This document shows, piece by piece, positions 1 through 6,398 of a stretch of DNA of 8,371 nucleotides. The position numbers were made by a program, and so were the translations under genes. Positions within the stretch are counted from its first letter, which is position 1. Each line of letters opens with the position of its first letter. The notes beneath the pieces were generated by a model. That model saw only the letters and a program-made list of their open reading frames with translations. It did no database searches and was not told where the DNA came from. The stretch is taken from positions 1-8,371 of the forward strand of contig JAFVAA010000163.1 in the NCBI GenBank assembly GCA_017476305.1, read 5' to 3'. This stretch comes from Lachnospiraceae bacterium. GTDB lineage: Bacteria > Bacillota > Clostridia > Lachnospirales > Lachnospiraceae.

Positions 1-1
1 C

Positions 2-193
2 TCCAAGGAGGAGTGGAACGGGCAGTATAAAGAAGCATCTACTGCGAAGGAAGCAGTGGTCAATAAAGATAAAGACGGCGCAAAAGGGGAAGTAGTAGAA
101 ATCAATGCGATTTCCGGTGCTACGATTACCAGCAGGGCTGTGACAAGAGCAGTGGACGGAGCAATGCTTTTGATAGCATCATTATCAGAGTAA
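2..193 (+). CDS. rnfG: RnfG, electron transport complex FMN-binding subunit (C-terminal end only, 5' truncated by window)
   Basis: Only the last 63 codons are present; the frame enters at base 2 and stops with TAA at 191-193. The visible part holds the flavinylation motif S-G-A-T-I-T-S (bases 113-133). In the RnfG/NqrC family the threonine of S-G-A-T (ACG at 122-124) carries FMN through a phosphoester bond made by the flavin transferase ApbE. RnfG relays electrons on the outer face of the membrane between RnfD and the RnfA/RnfE pair. The position normally held by aspartate three residues before the S-G-A-T serine is asparagine here (AAT, 104-106). Identity is supported by the motif, its closeness to the C-terminus, and the rnfE-rnfA-rnfB genes directly downstream. 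The N-terminal anchor and most of the FMN-binding domain are outside the window. Confidence 0.92.
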   Translation, partial: SKEEWNGQYKEASTAKEAVVNKDKDGAKGEVVEINAISGATITSRAVTRAVDGAMLLIASLSE

Positions 194-241
194 TCGTAAT
201 TTTAGTAATTCTTAAAATATTTATAGGAGGGAAAAGGAACC

Positions 242-1057
242 ATGAATGTATGTGTAGAACGTTTAAAGAATGGTATCATTACAGAGAATCCCACCTTTGT
301 AATGATGCTCGGTATGTGTCCTACGCTTGCGGTCACATCTTCCGCAATCAATGGTCTGGGCATGGGACTGACCACCACGGTCGTACTTACTTTATCCAAT
401 GTATTCATTTCCTTGCTTCGTAAGGTGATTCCGGATAAGGTACGTATACCGGCATATATAGTAGTAGTAGCATCCTTTGTGACGATGGTACAGCTTTTGC
501 TAAAGGCTTATCTGCCGTTTTTGGATAGTGCATTGGGCGTGTATATTCCACTCATCGTAGTAAACTGTATTATCTTAGGAAGAGCGGAGGCCTATGCAGG
601 AAAGAACCCTGTGGTACCATCTTTATTTGACGGACTTGGTATGGGACTTGGCTTTACCTTTGGTCTGACCTGTATCGGTATCTGTCGTGAGATTTTAGGT
701 GCGGGTGCGATTTTTAACAAGCAGTTCATACCGGAGGATTTCCATATCACGTTTTTCGTCCTGGCTCCGGGCGCATTCCTGGTGCTGGCATGTCTTACAG
801 CAGTTCAGAATAAGCTGAAAATGCCATCTGCTACAAATGTAGAAAATGCTGAAATCTGCAGTGGAGTCTGTGCCGGCTGTGCAGGAAGCGCATGTGTGGC
901 AAATAAGGGGCTCATCGAGGCAGAGCGTGTAGCGAAGAAGGCTGCAGAGGCAAAGGCGAAGGCAGAAGCAGCAGCGAAGGCAAAGGCAGCAAAAGAGGCA
1001 AAGGCAAAAGCAGAAGCGGCAGAAAAGCCTGCAGAGGCAGACAAAAAGGAGGATTGA
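242..1057 (+). CDS. rnfE: RnfE, integral membrane subunit of the Rnf complex, with a Cys/Ala/Lys-rich C-terminal tail
   Basis: 271 residues, one of the two related six-helix membrane subunits (RnfA/RnfE, homologous to NqrE/NqrD). The N-terminal block G-M-C-P-T-L-A (residues 24-30) and the block V-V-N-C-I-I-L-G-R-A-E-A (about 106-117) are family signatures. C26 and C109 correspond to the cysteines that, with two from RnfA, are known to hold an intramembrane iron-sulfur centre passing electrons across the membrane. The usual family core ends near residue 195. Here about 72 further residues follow: four cysteines at 206, 210, 213 and 218 (spacing C-x3-C-x2-C-x4-C), then an Ala/Lys/Glu-rich, probably helical or coiled stretch at about 225-271. 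The ATG has an AGGAGG at 225-230, 11 bases upstream. The 48-base gap after rnfG is AT-rich and shows no clear promoter. rnfA starts 5 bases after the stop. Family assignment is firm; the role of the tail is unknown. Confidence 0.96.
   Translation: MNVCVERLKNGIITENPTFVMMLGMCPTLAVTSSAINGLGMGLTTTVVLTLSNVFISLLRKVIPDKVRIPAYIVVVASFVTMVQLLLKAYLPFLDSALGVYIPLIVVNCIILGRAEAYAGKNPVVPSLFDGLGMGLGFTFGLTCIGICREILGAGAIFNKQFIPEDFHITFFVLAPGAFLVLACLTAVQNKLKMPSATNVENAEICSGVCAGCAGSACVANKGLIEAERVAKKAAEAKAKAEAAAKAKAAKEAKAKAEAAEKPAEADKKED
1046..1052 (+). promoter_or_regulatory. Ribosome binding site that selects the GTG start of rnfA
   Basis: AAGGAGG lies inside the last codons of rnfE, 10 bases before the GTG at 1063-1065. 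The family-typical RnfA N-terminus begins exactly there, and the next in-frame ATG (residue 11) would remove part of the first membrane helix. This makes the GTG the likely start and suggests translation of rnfA is linked to that of rnfE. Confidence 0.8.
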
Positions 1058-1062
1058 TTTAA

Positions 1063-1653
1063 GTGGAGATTTTTGTAATTATTATTTCATCAATGCTCGT
1101 CAGTAACGTGGTACTTAGTCAGTTCCTCGGTATTTGTCCGTTCCTTGGCGTATCGAAGAAGGTAGATACCTCGCTCGGAATGGGTGTGGCAGTTACATTC
1201 GTTATTACGATAGCATGTTTGATTACGTTTCCGATTTATTATTTTATTTTAGAGCCAAATGGTCTGGAGTATCTGGATACGATTTCCTTTATTCTGATCA
1301 TTGCGGCACTGGTGCAGTTCATCGAGATGGTATTAAAGAAGTTCATTCCGGCACTTCACGCTTCTCTCGGTGTGTATCTGCCGCTCATCACGACGAACTG
1401 TGCGGTACTTGGCGTAGCGATCAACAATAAAAACGACTATGCCAGCCTGGCATTTGGCACGGGTTATCTGTACAGCGTGGTCAGAGGCTTCTTTACAGCA
1501 GTTGGTTTTCTGATTGCCATTGTGATTTTGGCAAGCATTCGTGAAAAGATCGAGCACAGTGATATTCCGGAGTCCTTTAAGGGAACACCGATCGTTTTAG
1601 TAACCTCCAGTCTGATGGCAATCGCATTCTGTGGATTTGCGGGCTTAGTATAG
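1063..1653 (+). CDS. rnfA: RnfA, integral membrane subunit of the Rnf complex
   Basis: 196 residues, close to the usual RnfA length, hydrophobic throughout with about six predicted membrane helices. Family blocks are L-G-I-C-P-F-L-G-V (residues 22-30) and T-T-N-C-A-V-L-G-V-A (110-119). C25 and C113 are the conserved cysteines expected to share an iron-sulfur centre with C26 and C109 of RnfE, with the two proteins in opposite membrane orientation. This pair carries electrons across the membrane between RnfB on the cytoplasmic side and the flavins of RnfG and RnfD. The start is a GTG with AAGGAGG 10 bases upstream inside rnfE. rnfB starts 16 bases after the stop. Nothing in it looks truncated or altered. 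Confidence 0.97.
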   Translation: MEIFVIIISSMLVSNVVLSQFLGICPFLGVSKKVDTSLGMGVAVTFVITIACLITFPIYYFILEPNGLEYLDTISFILIIAALVQFIEMVLKKFIPALHASLGVYLPLITTNCAVLGVAINNKNDYASLAFGTGYLYSVVRGFFTAVGFLIAIVILASIREKIEHSDIPESFKGTPIVLVTSSLMAIAFCGFAGLV

Positions 1654-1669
1654 AAGGGAGGGGACGAAT

Positions 1670-2464
1670 ATGATAAATGGTGTAATATGGGCAGCAGCCC
1701 TCGTGGGTATCATCGGTATCTTAATTGGTCTTCTTCTGGGGTTTGCGGCGATTAAGCTCGAAGTACCTGTGGATGAGAAAGAGATTGCAGTCAGGGAGCA
1801 GCTTCCGGGCGCGAACTGCGGCGGATGTGGATTCGCGGGCTGCGATGCTCTCGCAAAGGCGATTGCAGCAGGAGAGGCAGCAGTTAATTCCTGTGCGCCG
1901 GGCGGTGCTGCAGTAGCAGAAAAAATCGGTGCCATTATGGGTGTGGCAAGTGGCGATTCTGTAAAGATGGTAGCCTACGTGAAGTGTGCCGGTACCTGTG
2001 AAAAGGCAGGACTGAAAGCAAATTACTATGGACTTGCCGACTGTAAAAGTGCAGCAGCCATTCCGGGGCGTGGTGACAAGGCCTGCGCCTATGGCTGTCT
2101 GGGCTTTGGCTCCTGTGTATCTGCCTGTCAGTTTGATGCAATCCATGTGAAGGATGGAATTGCAGAGGTGGATAAGGAGGTATGTGTAGCATGTGGAAAA
2201 TGTGTTGAGGCCTGCCCGAATAATCTCATCGAGCTTGTGCCTTATGAGGCGAAGTGGGCAGTAACCTGCTCGAATAAGGACAAGGGGCCGAAGGTAATGG
2301 CGGTCTGTGACACGGGTTGTATTGGCTGTGGCATTTGCGAAAAGACCTGTAAATTCGATGCAGTTCATGTGGAGAACAATGTTGCCCACATCGATCAGGA
2401 GAAGTGCAAGGGCTGTGGCGCATGCGCACAGAAGTGTCCGAAGAAGATTATTTTGGCGCATTAG
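1670..2464 (+). CDS. rnfB: RnfB, multi-cluster iron-sulfur subunit of the Rnf complex (ferredoxin entry point)
   Basis: 264 residues, the longer clostridial form (the E. coli homologue RsxB is about 190). One N-terminal membrane helix (about 5-28) anchors it, with the rest on the cytoplasmic side. A four-cysteine Fe-S domain follows (C50-x2-C53-x4-C58-x16-C75), then C106, C110 and C125, then a variant ferredoxin motif C139-x3-C143-x5-C149-x3-C153. Three standard C-x2-C-x2-C-x3-C motifs start at C172, C217 and C246. In total 25 cysteines are present, enough for about six [4Fe-4S] clusters; that number is inferred, not measured. RnfB is thought to take electrons from reduced ferredoxin and hand them to the RnfA/RnfE centre. 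The ATG has GGGAGGGG at 1656-1663, 6 bases upstream. It is the last gene of the rnf set, matching the common C-D-G-E-A-B order, and a hairpin region follows. Confidence 0.97.
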   Translation: MINGVIWAAALVGIIGILIGLLLGFAAIKLEVPVDEKEIAVREQLPGANCGGCGFAGCDALAKAIAAGEAAVNSCAPGGAAVAEKIGAIMGVASGDSVKMVAYVKCAGTCEKAGLKANYYGLADCKSAAAIPGRGDKACAYGCLGFGSCVSACQFDAIHVKDGIAEVDKEVCVACGKCVEACPNNLIELVPYEAKWAVTCSNKDKGPKVMAVCDTGCIGCGICEKTCKFDAVHVENNVAHIDQEKCKGCGACAQKCPKKIILAH

Positions 2465-2469
2465 GGCAT

Positions 2470-2487
2470 CGGAGGTTTGACCTTCCG
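2470..2487 (+). other. Small imperfect hairpin just after rnfB
   Basis: CGGAGGT (2470-2476) pairs with ACCTTCCG (2480-2487) with one bulged base and a 3-base loop, starting 5 bases after the rnfB stop. No U-rich run follows, so it is not a classical terminator. It could protect the 3' end of the rnf message or be chance. Confidence 0.3.
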
Positions 2488-2527
2488 TGTACGAAACTAA
2501 GGAACGGTTATATTTATAAAAGTAAGC

Positions 2528-2565
2528 AGGACAGAAGCTATGGGCATTTTCGTGGCTTCTGTCCT
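2528..2565 (+). terminator. Strong hairpin at the end of the rnf operon, probable terminator with a poor U-tract
   Basis: AGGACAGAAGCTATG (2528-2542) pairs with CGTGGCTTCTGTCCT (2551-2565) around an 8-base loop. The outer 11 pairs are perfect Watson-Crick and the inner four include two G-U pairs. It lies 63 bases after the rnfB stop and 33 bases before the next start codon. The bases after the stem are TGTAAAAAAC, with no U-run, so intrinsic termination may be weak or partial. It may instead be an mRNA-stabilising 3' end or processing site that lets some reading into the downstream genes. Confidence 0.5.
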
Positions 2566-2583
2566 TGTAAAAAACAGGAGTGA

Positions 2584-2590
2584 CAGGAGG
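2584..2590 (+). promoter_or_regulatory. Ribosome binding site favouring the ATG at 2599
   Basis: CAGGAGG sits 8 bases before the ATG at 2599 but only 2 bases before an in-frame TTG at 2593, so the ATG is the better start. A second partial copy, ACAGGAG at 2574-2580, lies 9 bases further upstream. Confidence 0.75.
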
Positions 2591-2598
2591 AATTGTCT

Positions 2599-3120
2599 AT
2601 GGAACCGAATATGAGAAAAATAGGGTGGCAGATCAGTTTGCGTTTGGGAGTGACACTTAGTCTGTGCTTGTCCTTAGTAGGGGGACTCTTTGGGCAGCTT
2701 TCTTCCGGGACGGGGTTCAGGCTGCCGGCATTTATCATCAGCTTTTTACTGAGCTTTTTAGCCAGCCTGATCATCAGCCTTCTGATCGGCCTTCTGGTGC
2801 CGATGAAAAAAGTCACTGATAACTTTAGCAAAAAGCATGGCTTGAAACCCGGAAAACTAAAAACGCTCTTAGCAGAAGCCCTGATTTCTGATTTGATCTA
2901 CACACCGCTCATTACGGTCATCATGGTCATTCTTAACTATGCACTGGCATTTCAGAATGGTGTCCGGATTCCGGTACCCGGTATGGTGATCGGACTATTA
3001 GAAAGCCTGCTTCTTTGCTTTGTCACAGGCTACGTTCTGATCTTCTTTTTCATGCCGCTTTATATGAGGATGGTCTTTGAGAAAAACGGAATTAACGGAC
3101 CTGGTGCACCAAAGCATTAG
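2599..3120 (+). CDS. Four-helix membrane protein with two tandem two-helix units (DUF2798-like)
   Basis: 173 residues from the ATG at 2599, which has a good ribosome binding site; a TTG two codons upstream is too close to that site. Four hydrophobic segments are visible at about residues 13-33, 43-67, 96-116 and 128-153. The protein looks like an internal duplication. Residues 11-76 and 91-162 each contain helix, short polar loop, Pro, long helix, then a Pro (P68 and P153) followed by a basic amphipathic end (L-V-P-M-K-K and F-M-P-L-Y-M-R-M). This pattern resembles the small two-helix DUF2798 family, but that match is by eye. No catalytic motif or signal peptide is seen and no function is assigned. 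It lies 15 bases upstream of the sensor-kinase-like gene and is probably co-transcribed with it, so it may be a membrane partner. The first promoter of this gene set is not evident. Confidence 0.8.
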   Translation: MEPNMRKIGWQISLRLGVTLSLCLSLVGGLFGQLSSGTGFRLPAFIISFLLSFLASLIISLLIGLLVPMKKVTDNFSKKHGLKPGKLKTLLAEALISDLIYTPLITVIMVILNYALAFQNGVRIPVPGMVIGLLESLLLCFVTGYVLIFFFMPLYMRMVFEKNGINGPGAPKH

Positions 3121-3135
3121 GCCGGGGAGAAAATT

Positions 3136-6100
3136 ATGAATAAAGAAAATCTGGATATAGTAGATCTTTCCAATAGAGAATACTATAAATTTGGATATGG
3201 AATGGGGCAGACCGGATATCAGATCAATGAAATGTATTTTTCTGAGCATGAAAAGCAGATGAACTGGCTGGTCAGCAGGTTTTTGCTGTATGTTTTTCTT
3301 ATCATTCCCGCCATGGCAGCTGCTCATCTCGCAGGTCTGCGGCTGTTTTCCAATATGGCTTTCGTGGGATTAATGGTCATTGGCACTATCTGTAGAGTGA
3401 CGCCGACACTGCTTTCCAGGTATGTAAAAAATCAAATGGTGGTCAAATACTATACCTTTCTGAACGGACTGGTCTTTGTGAGTTACCTGGTCATTGCTTA
3501 CCGGATAGGGATTTCGATTGCTTTCTTTTTACCGGCATTTGCCAGTTGTCTTTATTTTAATCCGACCTTCACGGTCACGATGACGACACTTTCCTATATC
3601 TGCTATTTATTTTCCTATTACCTTCGAAATGTAGCAGACACCGGTTCGGGATTCAAGGGCTTTTGGAATGTTCCGAACGTCTGGATGGCAGGTATCGGCT
3701 TTACGGTGGAATTCATCATTTCATCGATCCTTTTTTACGTTTTGACCATTATATCCAGAGAGCTGTTCATGAAGCAAAAGCAGATGTTAGGAGAGATCGA
3801 AAAGCGAAACGAAAAGCTTCGGATGGCAATGGGCGCAGCGACGGATATTCTCTTTGAATATAATGTGGAAAAGGATATCTATACCAGTAACCGGACGGTG
3901 CGCGGATGGTCGGAAAAGGACATAGAGATTGAAAATTTTACAGAATATGTTCAGGCGATGGCGTGGGAGACCGATGAATTTATAACGGTTTTTCAAAAAA
4001 TGATAAAGCTCCCGGAGGAAAAGGGCAATCATTTTCAGGAGGAAATCTGTATCAACTTCGAGGAAAATGGTGTTAAATACCCGGCATGGGCAAACTTTGA
4101 GATAAACATTATTCGAAATGAGGAGGGAAAGCCGGCTACGATTTTAGGACGGCTCCACGATATTACGGCATTAAAGGTCGAGGAACTGAAGAGAAAAGAA
4201 GAAAAGCATGTGGATACCCTGACGGGGATGTATACCTATGAAAGCTTTAAACGTCTCGTGGAGGAAATGAGTGGGAGCAGTGATACCACACATCAGATCA
4301 TGGTGCTCCACATTAAAAATTATCAGGAAATTGCAGATTGCTATGGAGAGGTGTACAGGGATTTTGTCATTTTAAATACAGCGGATTATATAAAAAAGAA
4401 AGTGGAACCGTGGGATATCCTGACCTGCCGTCTGGCAGCCGATGTATTTATCCTCTATATCAATGACGGGGATAAGTCAGACGGACGACTTTTAAGGCAG
4501 GAGCTGAATCAGGAGCTTCGCGGCCTCTACATTGGGGAAAAGGAAATAAGTGCCCTGGAATACGATTTTGGATATTATTCCGGAAAAGAGAAGATAGATG
4601 ATCTTTTACAGGTGGCATTTCAATACATTGATGAGGATACGAGGGCTTTGGAGACAGAAATTTCTGCAGAGCAGGTAGAAGCGGTAGCAGAAGAGGAAAG
4701 GCTGTACGATATTCCTCAGATCAAACGTGCAGATGCCGTGACGAAGTTCTGCAATAATATTTCATCCTTGATTTTAGGAGCAAAGGATCAGCAGAGTACG
4801 ATTCAGCTGATTTTAGACCGGACGGGAAAATTCCTGGGCCTGGATGCAGTTCGTATCTATGAAATACCGGAACAGAGAAATGCGGTGCTGCCGGCATATT
4901 TGTGGACGAAGGATGATATGATCCGCAGGGAATGCGCTCTGCGGACGCTTTCTGGCGAGGAGCAGAAGGTCTTTGTAAAAAATTTCGGACAGAACCGGAT
5001 CGTAGACAGTTCGGCAGAGGCTTTTCAGGATTTCTTTACAGAGTATTCTGAAAATCCGTTTTTCTTTGAACACTACTCCACTTTGATCTGTCCGCTGTCT
5101 GGCAGTGAGCTCTGTCAGGGAATCCTGCTTTTTACCATCAGGAAGCCAATGTACCAGTGGAGTGATGAGCAGAAGGAGCATGTCATTGCGGTGACAAAGA
5201 CCATAGAAAACTATATTTTAGTGGCTTTAAATAATGATTCCATCAAACAGCAGCGTGCCTTTTTGACGACGATGTCCAGAATGCTCCGTATGCCGATGAA
5301 TTCCATCTTTGAGCTGACAGATATCGCCAGACAGAGTGTGGATAATCCGACAGAGCTGATCCAGTATATGGATATGATCGATGTTTCTTCAGAAAACATG
5401 CTCCATGTCGTGAATAATATCATAGATCTGTCAAAACTAAATATAGAGTCTATGACATTAAATGAAGGGCTCTTCAGTTTAGAGGATGTTTTGTCCGGAG
5501 TGGAGGAAAAGCTTTTAGGTGCGGCGAGGGAAAAGCATATTTCCCTCCTCATAGAGCGGAGATTCGGGCAGAATCTGCTGCGTGGAGATAGTGGACATTT
5601 AGAGCAGGTGCTGCTCACATTGGTCAGAAATGCAATCAACTATCTGGAGCAGGGCAGGATGATCCATTTACGTGTCAGCGAGCTGTCAAGGGAAGACCAT
5701 ACCGTAGATCTATCCTTTGAAGTAGAGGATAACGGAAAAGGACTTCCTAAAAAAGCATTGACACATCTGTTCGATCATCTGTCTGAAGGGCTGACGGACC
5801 GGACGGAGCAGGAGCTGGGCACGGAGATCGATTTAGGGGTATGCTATCAGCTGGTGCGTTTGATGGGGAGTGAGCTTCAGGTGGAAAGTGAAGTGGGAAA
5901 AGGAACCAGATTTGAATTCCATCTGAAATTCGGTCAGTCCTCCGGGGAGCAGATGTTAGGCTTTTTGGCGCAGAAGAAACGGGAAGAACTCGGGAAGGTG
6001 GAATTAAAGGAAAAAGAGATTCTGATTGCAGAGGATGACAGAATCAATGGTGAGATTTTGAAACGTCTCTTTGAAAAAAATGGTGCGAGGGTAGATCTTG

Positions 6101-6396
6101 CAGAAAACGGAAAGCGGTGCCTGGAGCTTTTTAAGAAGAGCAGGGAAGGAGAGTATGCTTTTATTCTCATGGATATTTCGATGCCTGTGATGAATGGTCA
6201 TGAGACGACCAGAGAAATCCGGAAGCTAAAGCGGACGGATGCGAAAAAAATACCAATTCTGGCATTAAGTGCGAATGCTTTTCAGGAGGATGTCCGTATG
6301 TCCATGCTGTCAGGTATGAATGCCCACCTGTCCAAACCGATCCATATGAATCAGATCATGGAGGAGCTTAGTAAGGTGCAGAGGGAAGGAGAGTAG
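3136..6396 (+). CDS. Hybrid sensor histidine kinase-like protein with degenerate GGDEF, HisKA and ATPase domains and an intact receiver
   Basis: 1086 residues. The order is: about six membrane helices (46-208), a helical linker, a PAS domain (about 231-346, ending in the PAC-like G-R-L-H-D-I-T), a GGDEF-like domain (about 357-500), a GAF-like domain (about 535-697), a HisKA-like segment (705-770), a HATPase (about 815-932) and a receiver (960-1078). Several catalytic sites are lost. The GGDEF signature reads A-A-D-V-F (434-438), although its N-terminal D-T-L-T-G-M is kept. In the H-box, M-S-H-E-x-R-T-P reads M-S-R-M-L-R-M-P, so the phosphorylated His is Arg715. In the N-box the first Asn is Thr828 while Asn832 is kept. 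The G1 motif D-N-G-K-G (865-869) is kept, but the G2 box G-T-G-L-G-L reads G-T-E-I-D-L (895-900). The receiver keeps D967, D968, phospho-acceptor D1013, S1045 and K1067. There is no DNA-binding domain. The reading frame is intact. GGGGAG at 3124-3129 precedes the ATG. It is probably a signalling scaffold or phosphate acceptor, not an autokinase. Confidence 0.9.
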   Translation: MNKENLDIVDLSNREYYKFGYGMGQTGYQINEMYFSEHEKQMNWLVSRFLLYVFLIIPAMAAAHLAGLRLFSNMAFVGLMVIGTICRVTPTLLSRYVKNQMVVKYYTFLNGLVFVSYLVIAYRIGISIAFFLPAFASCLYFNPTFTVTMTTLSYICYLFSYYLRNVADTGSGFKGFWNVPNVWMAGIGFTVEFIISSILFYVLTIISRELFMKQKQMLGEIEKRNEKLRMAMGAATDILFEYNVEKDIYTSNRTVRGWSEKDIEIENFTEYVQAMAWETDEFITVFQKMIKLPEEKGNHFQEEICINFEENGVKYPAWANFEINIIRNEEGKPATILGRLHDITALKVEELKRKEEKHVDTLTGMYTYESFKRLVEEMSGSSDTTHQIMVLHIKNYQEIADCYGEVYRDFVILNTADYIKKKVEPWDILTCRLAADVFILYINDGDKSDGRLLRQELNQELRGLYIGEKEISALEYDFGYYSGKEKIDDLLQVAFQYIDEDTRALETEISAEQVEAVAEEERLYDIPQIKRADAVTKFCNNISSLILGAKDQQSTIQLILDRTGKFLGLDAVRIYEIPEQRNAVLPAYLWTKDDMIRRECALRTLSGEEQKVFVKNFGQNRIVDSSAEAFQDFFTEYSENPFFFEHYSTLICPLSGSELCQGILLFTIRKPMYQWSDEQKEHVIAVTKTIENYILVALNNDSIKQQRAFLTTMSRMLRMPMNSIFELTDIARQSVDNPTELIQYMDMIDVSSENMLHVVNNIIDLSKLNIESMTLNEGLFSLEDVLSGVEEKLLGAAREKHISLLIERRFGQNLLRGDSGHLEQVLLTLVRNAINYLEQGRMIHLRVSELSREDHTVDLSFEVEDNGKGLPKKALTHLFDHLSEGLTDRTEQELGTEIDLGVCYQLVRLMGSELQVESEVGKGTRFEFHLKFGQSSGEQMLGFLAQKKREELGKVELKEKEILIAEDDRINGEILKRLFEKNGARVDLAENGKRCLELFKKSREGEYAFILMDISMPVMNGHETTREIRKLKRTDAKKIPILALSANAFQEDVRMSMLSGMNAHLSKPIHMNQIMEELSKVQREGE

Positions 6397-6398
6397 CT

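Noticed and set aside
805..1044. Minus-strand frame rich in Ala/Phe/Ser opposite the rnfE tail
   Set aside because: Its composition is explained by the repeated Ala/Lys codons on the plus strand.
1721..2461. Long open frame of 246 codons on the minus strand opposite rnfB
   Set aside because: It is a mirror of the Cys/Ala-rich rnfB coding sequence, has no family features, and rnfB is unmistakable.
2477..2520. Possible promoter: TTGACC at 2477-2482 and TATATT or TATAAA further down
   Set aside because: The spacing is about 26 bases or more, far from the usual 16-18, and no -35-like box lies at the right distance from the A/T-rich elements.
2593..2595. TTG as an alternative start of the small membrane protein
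   Set aside because: It is only 2 bases from the AGGAGG, while the ATG at 2599 has a normal 8-base spacing.
3136..6396. Sensor-kinase-like gene as a pseudogene
   Set aside because: Despite altered catalytic residues, the frame is uninterrupted, has a ribosome binding site, and retains a complete receiver domain, so it is more likely a functional non-catalytic protein.
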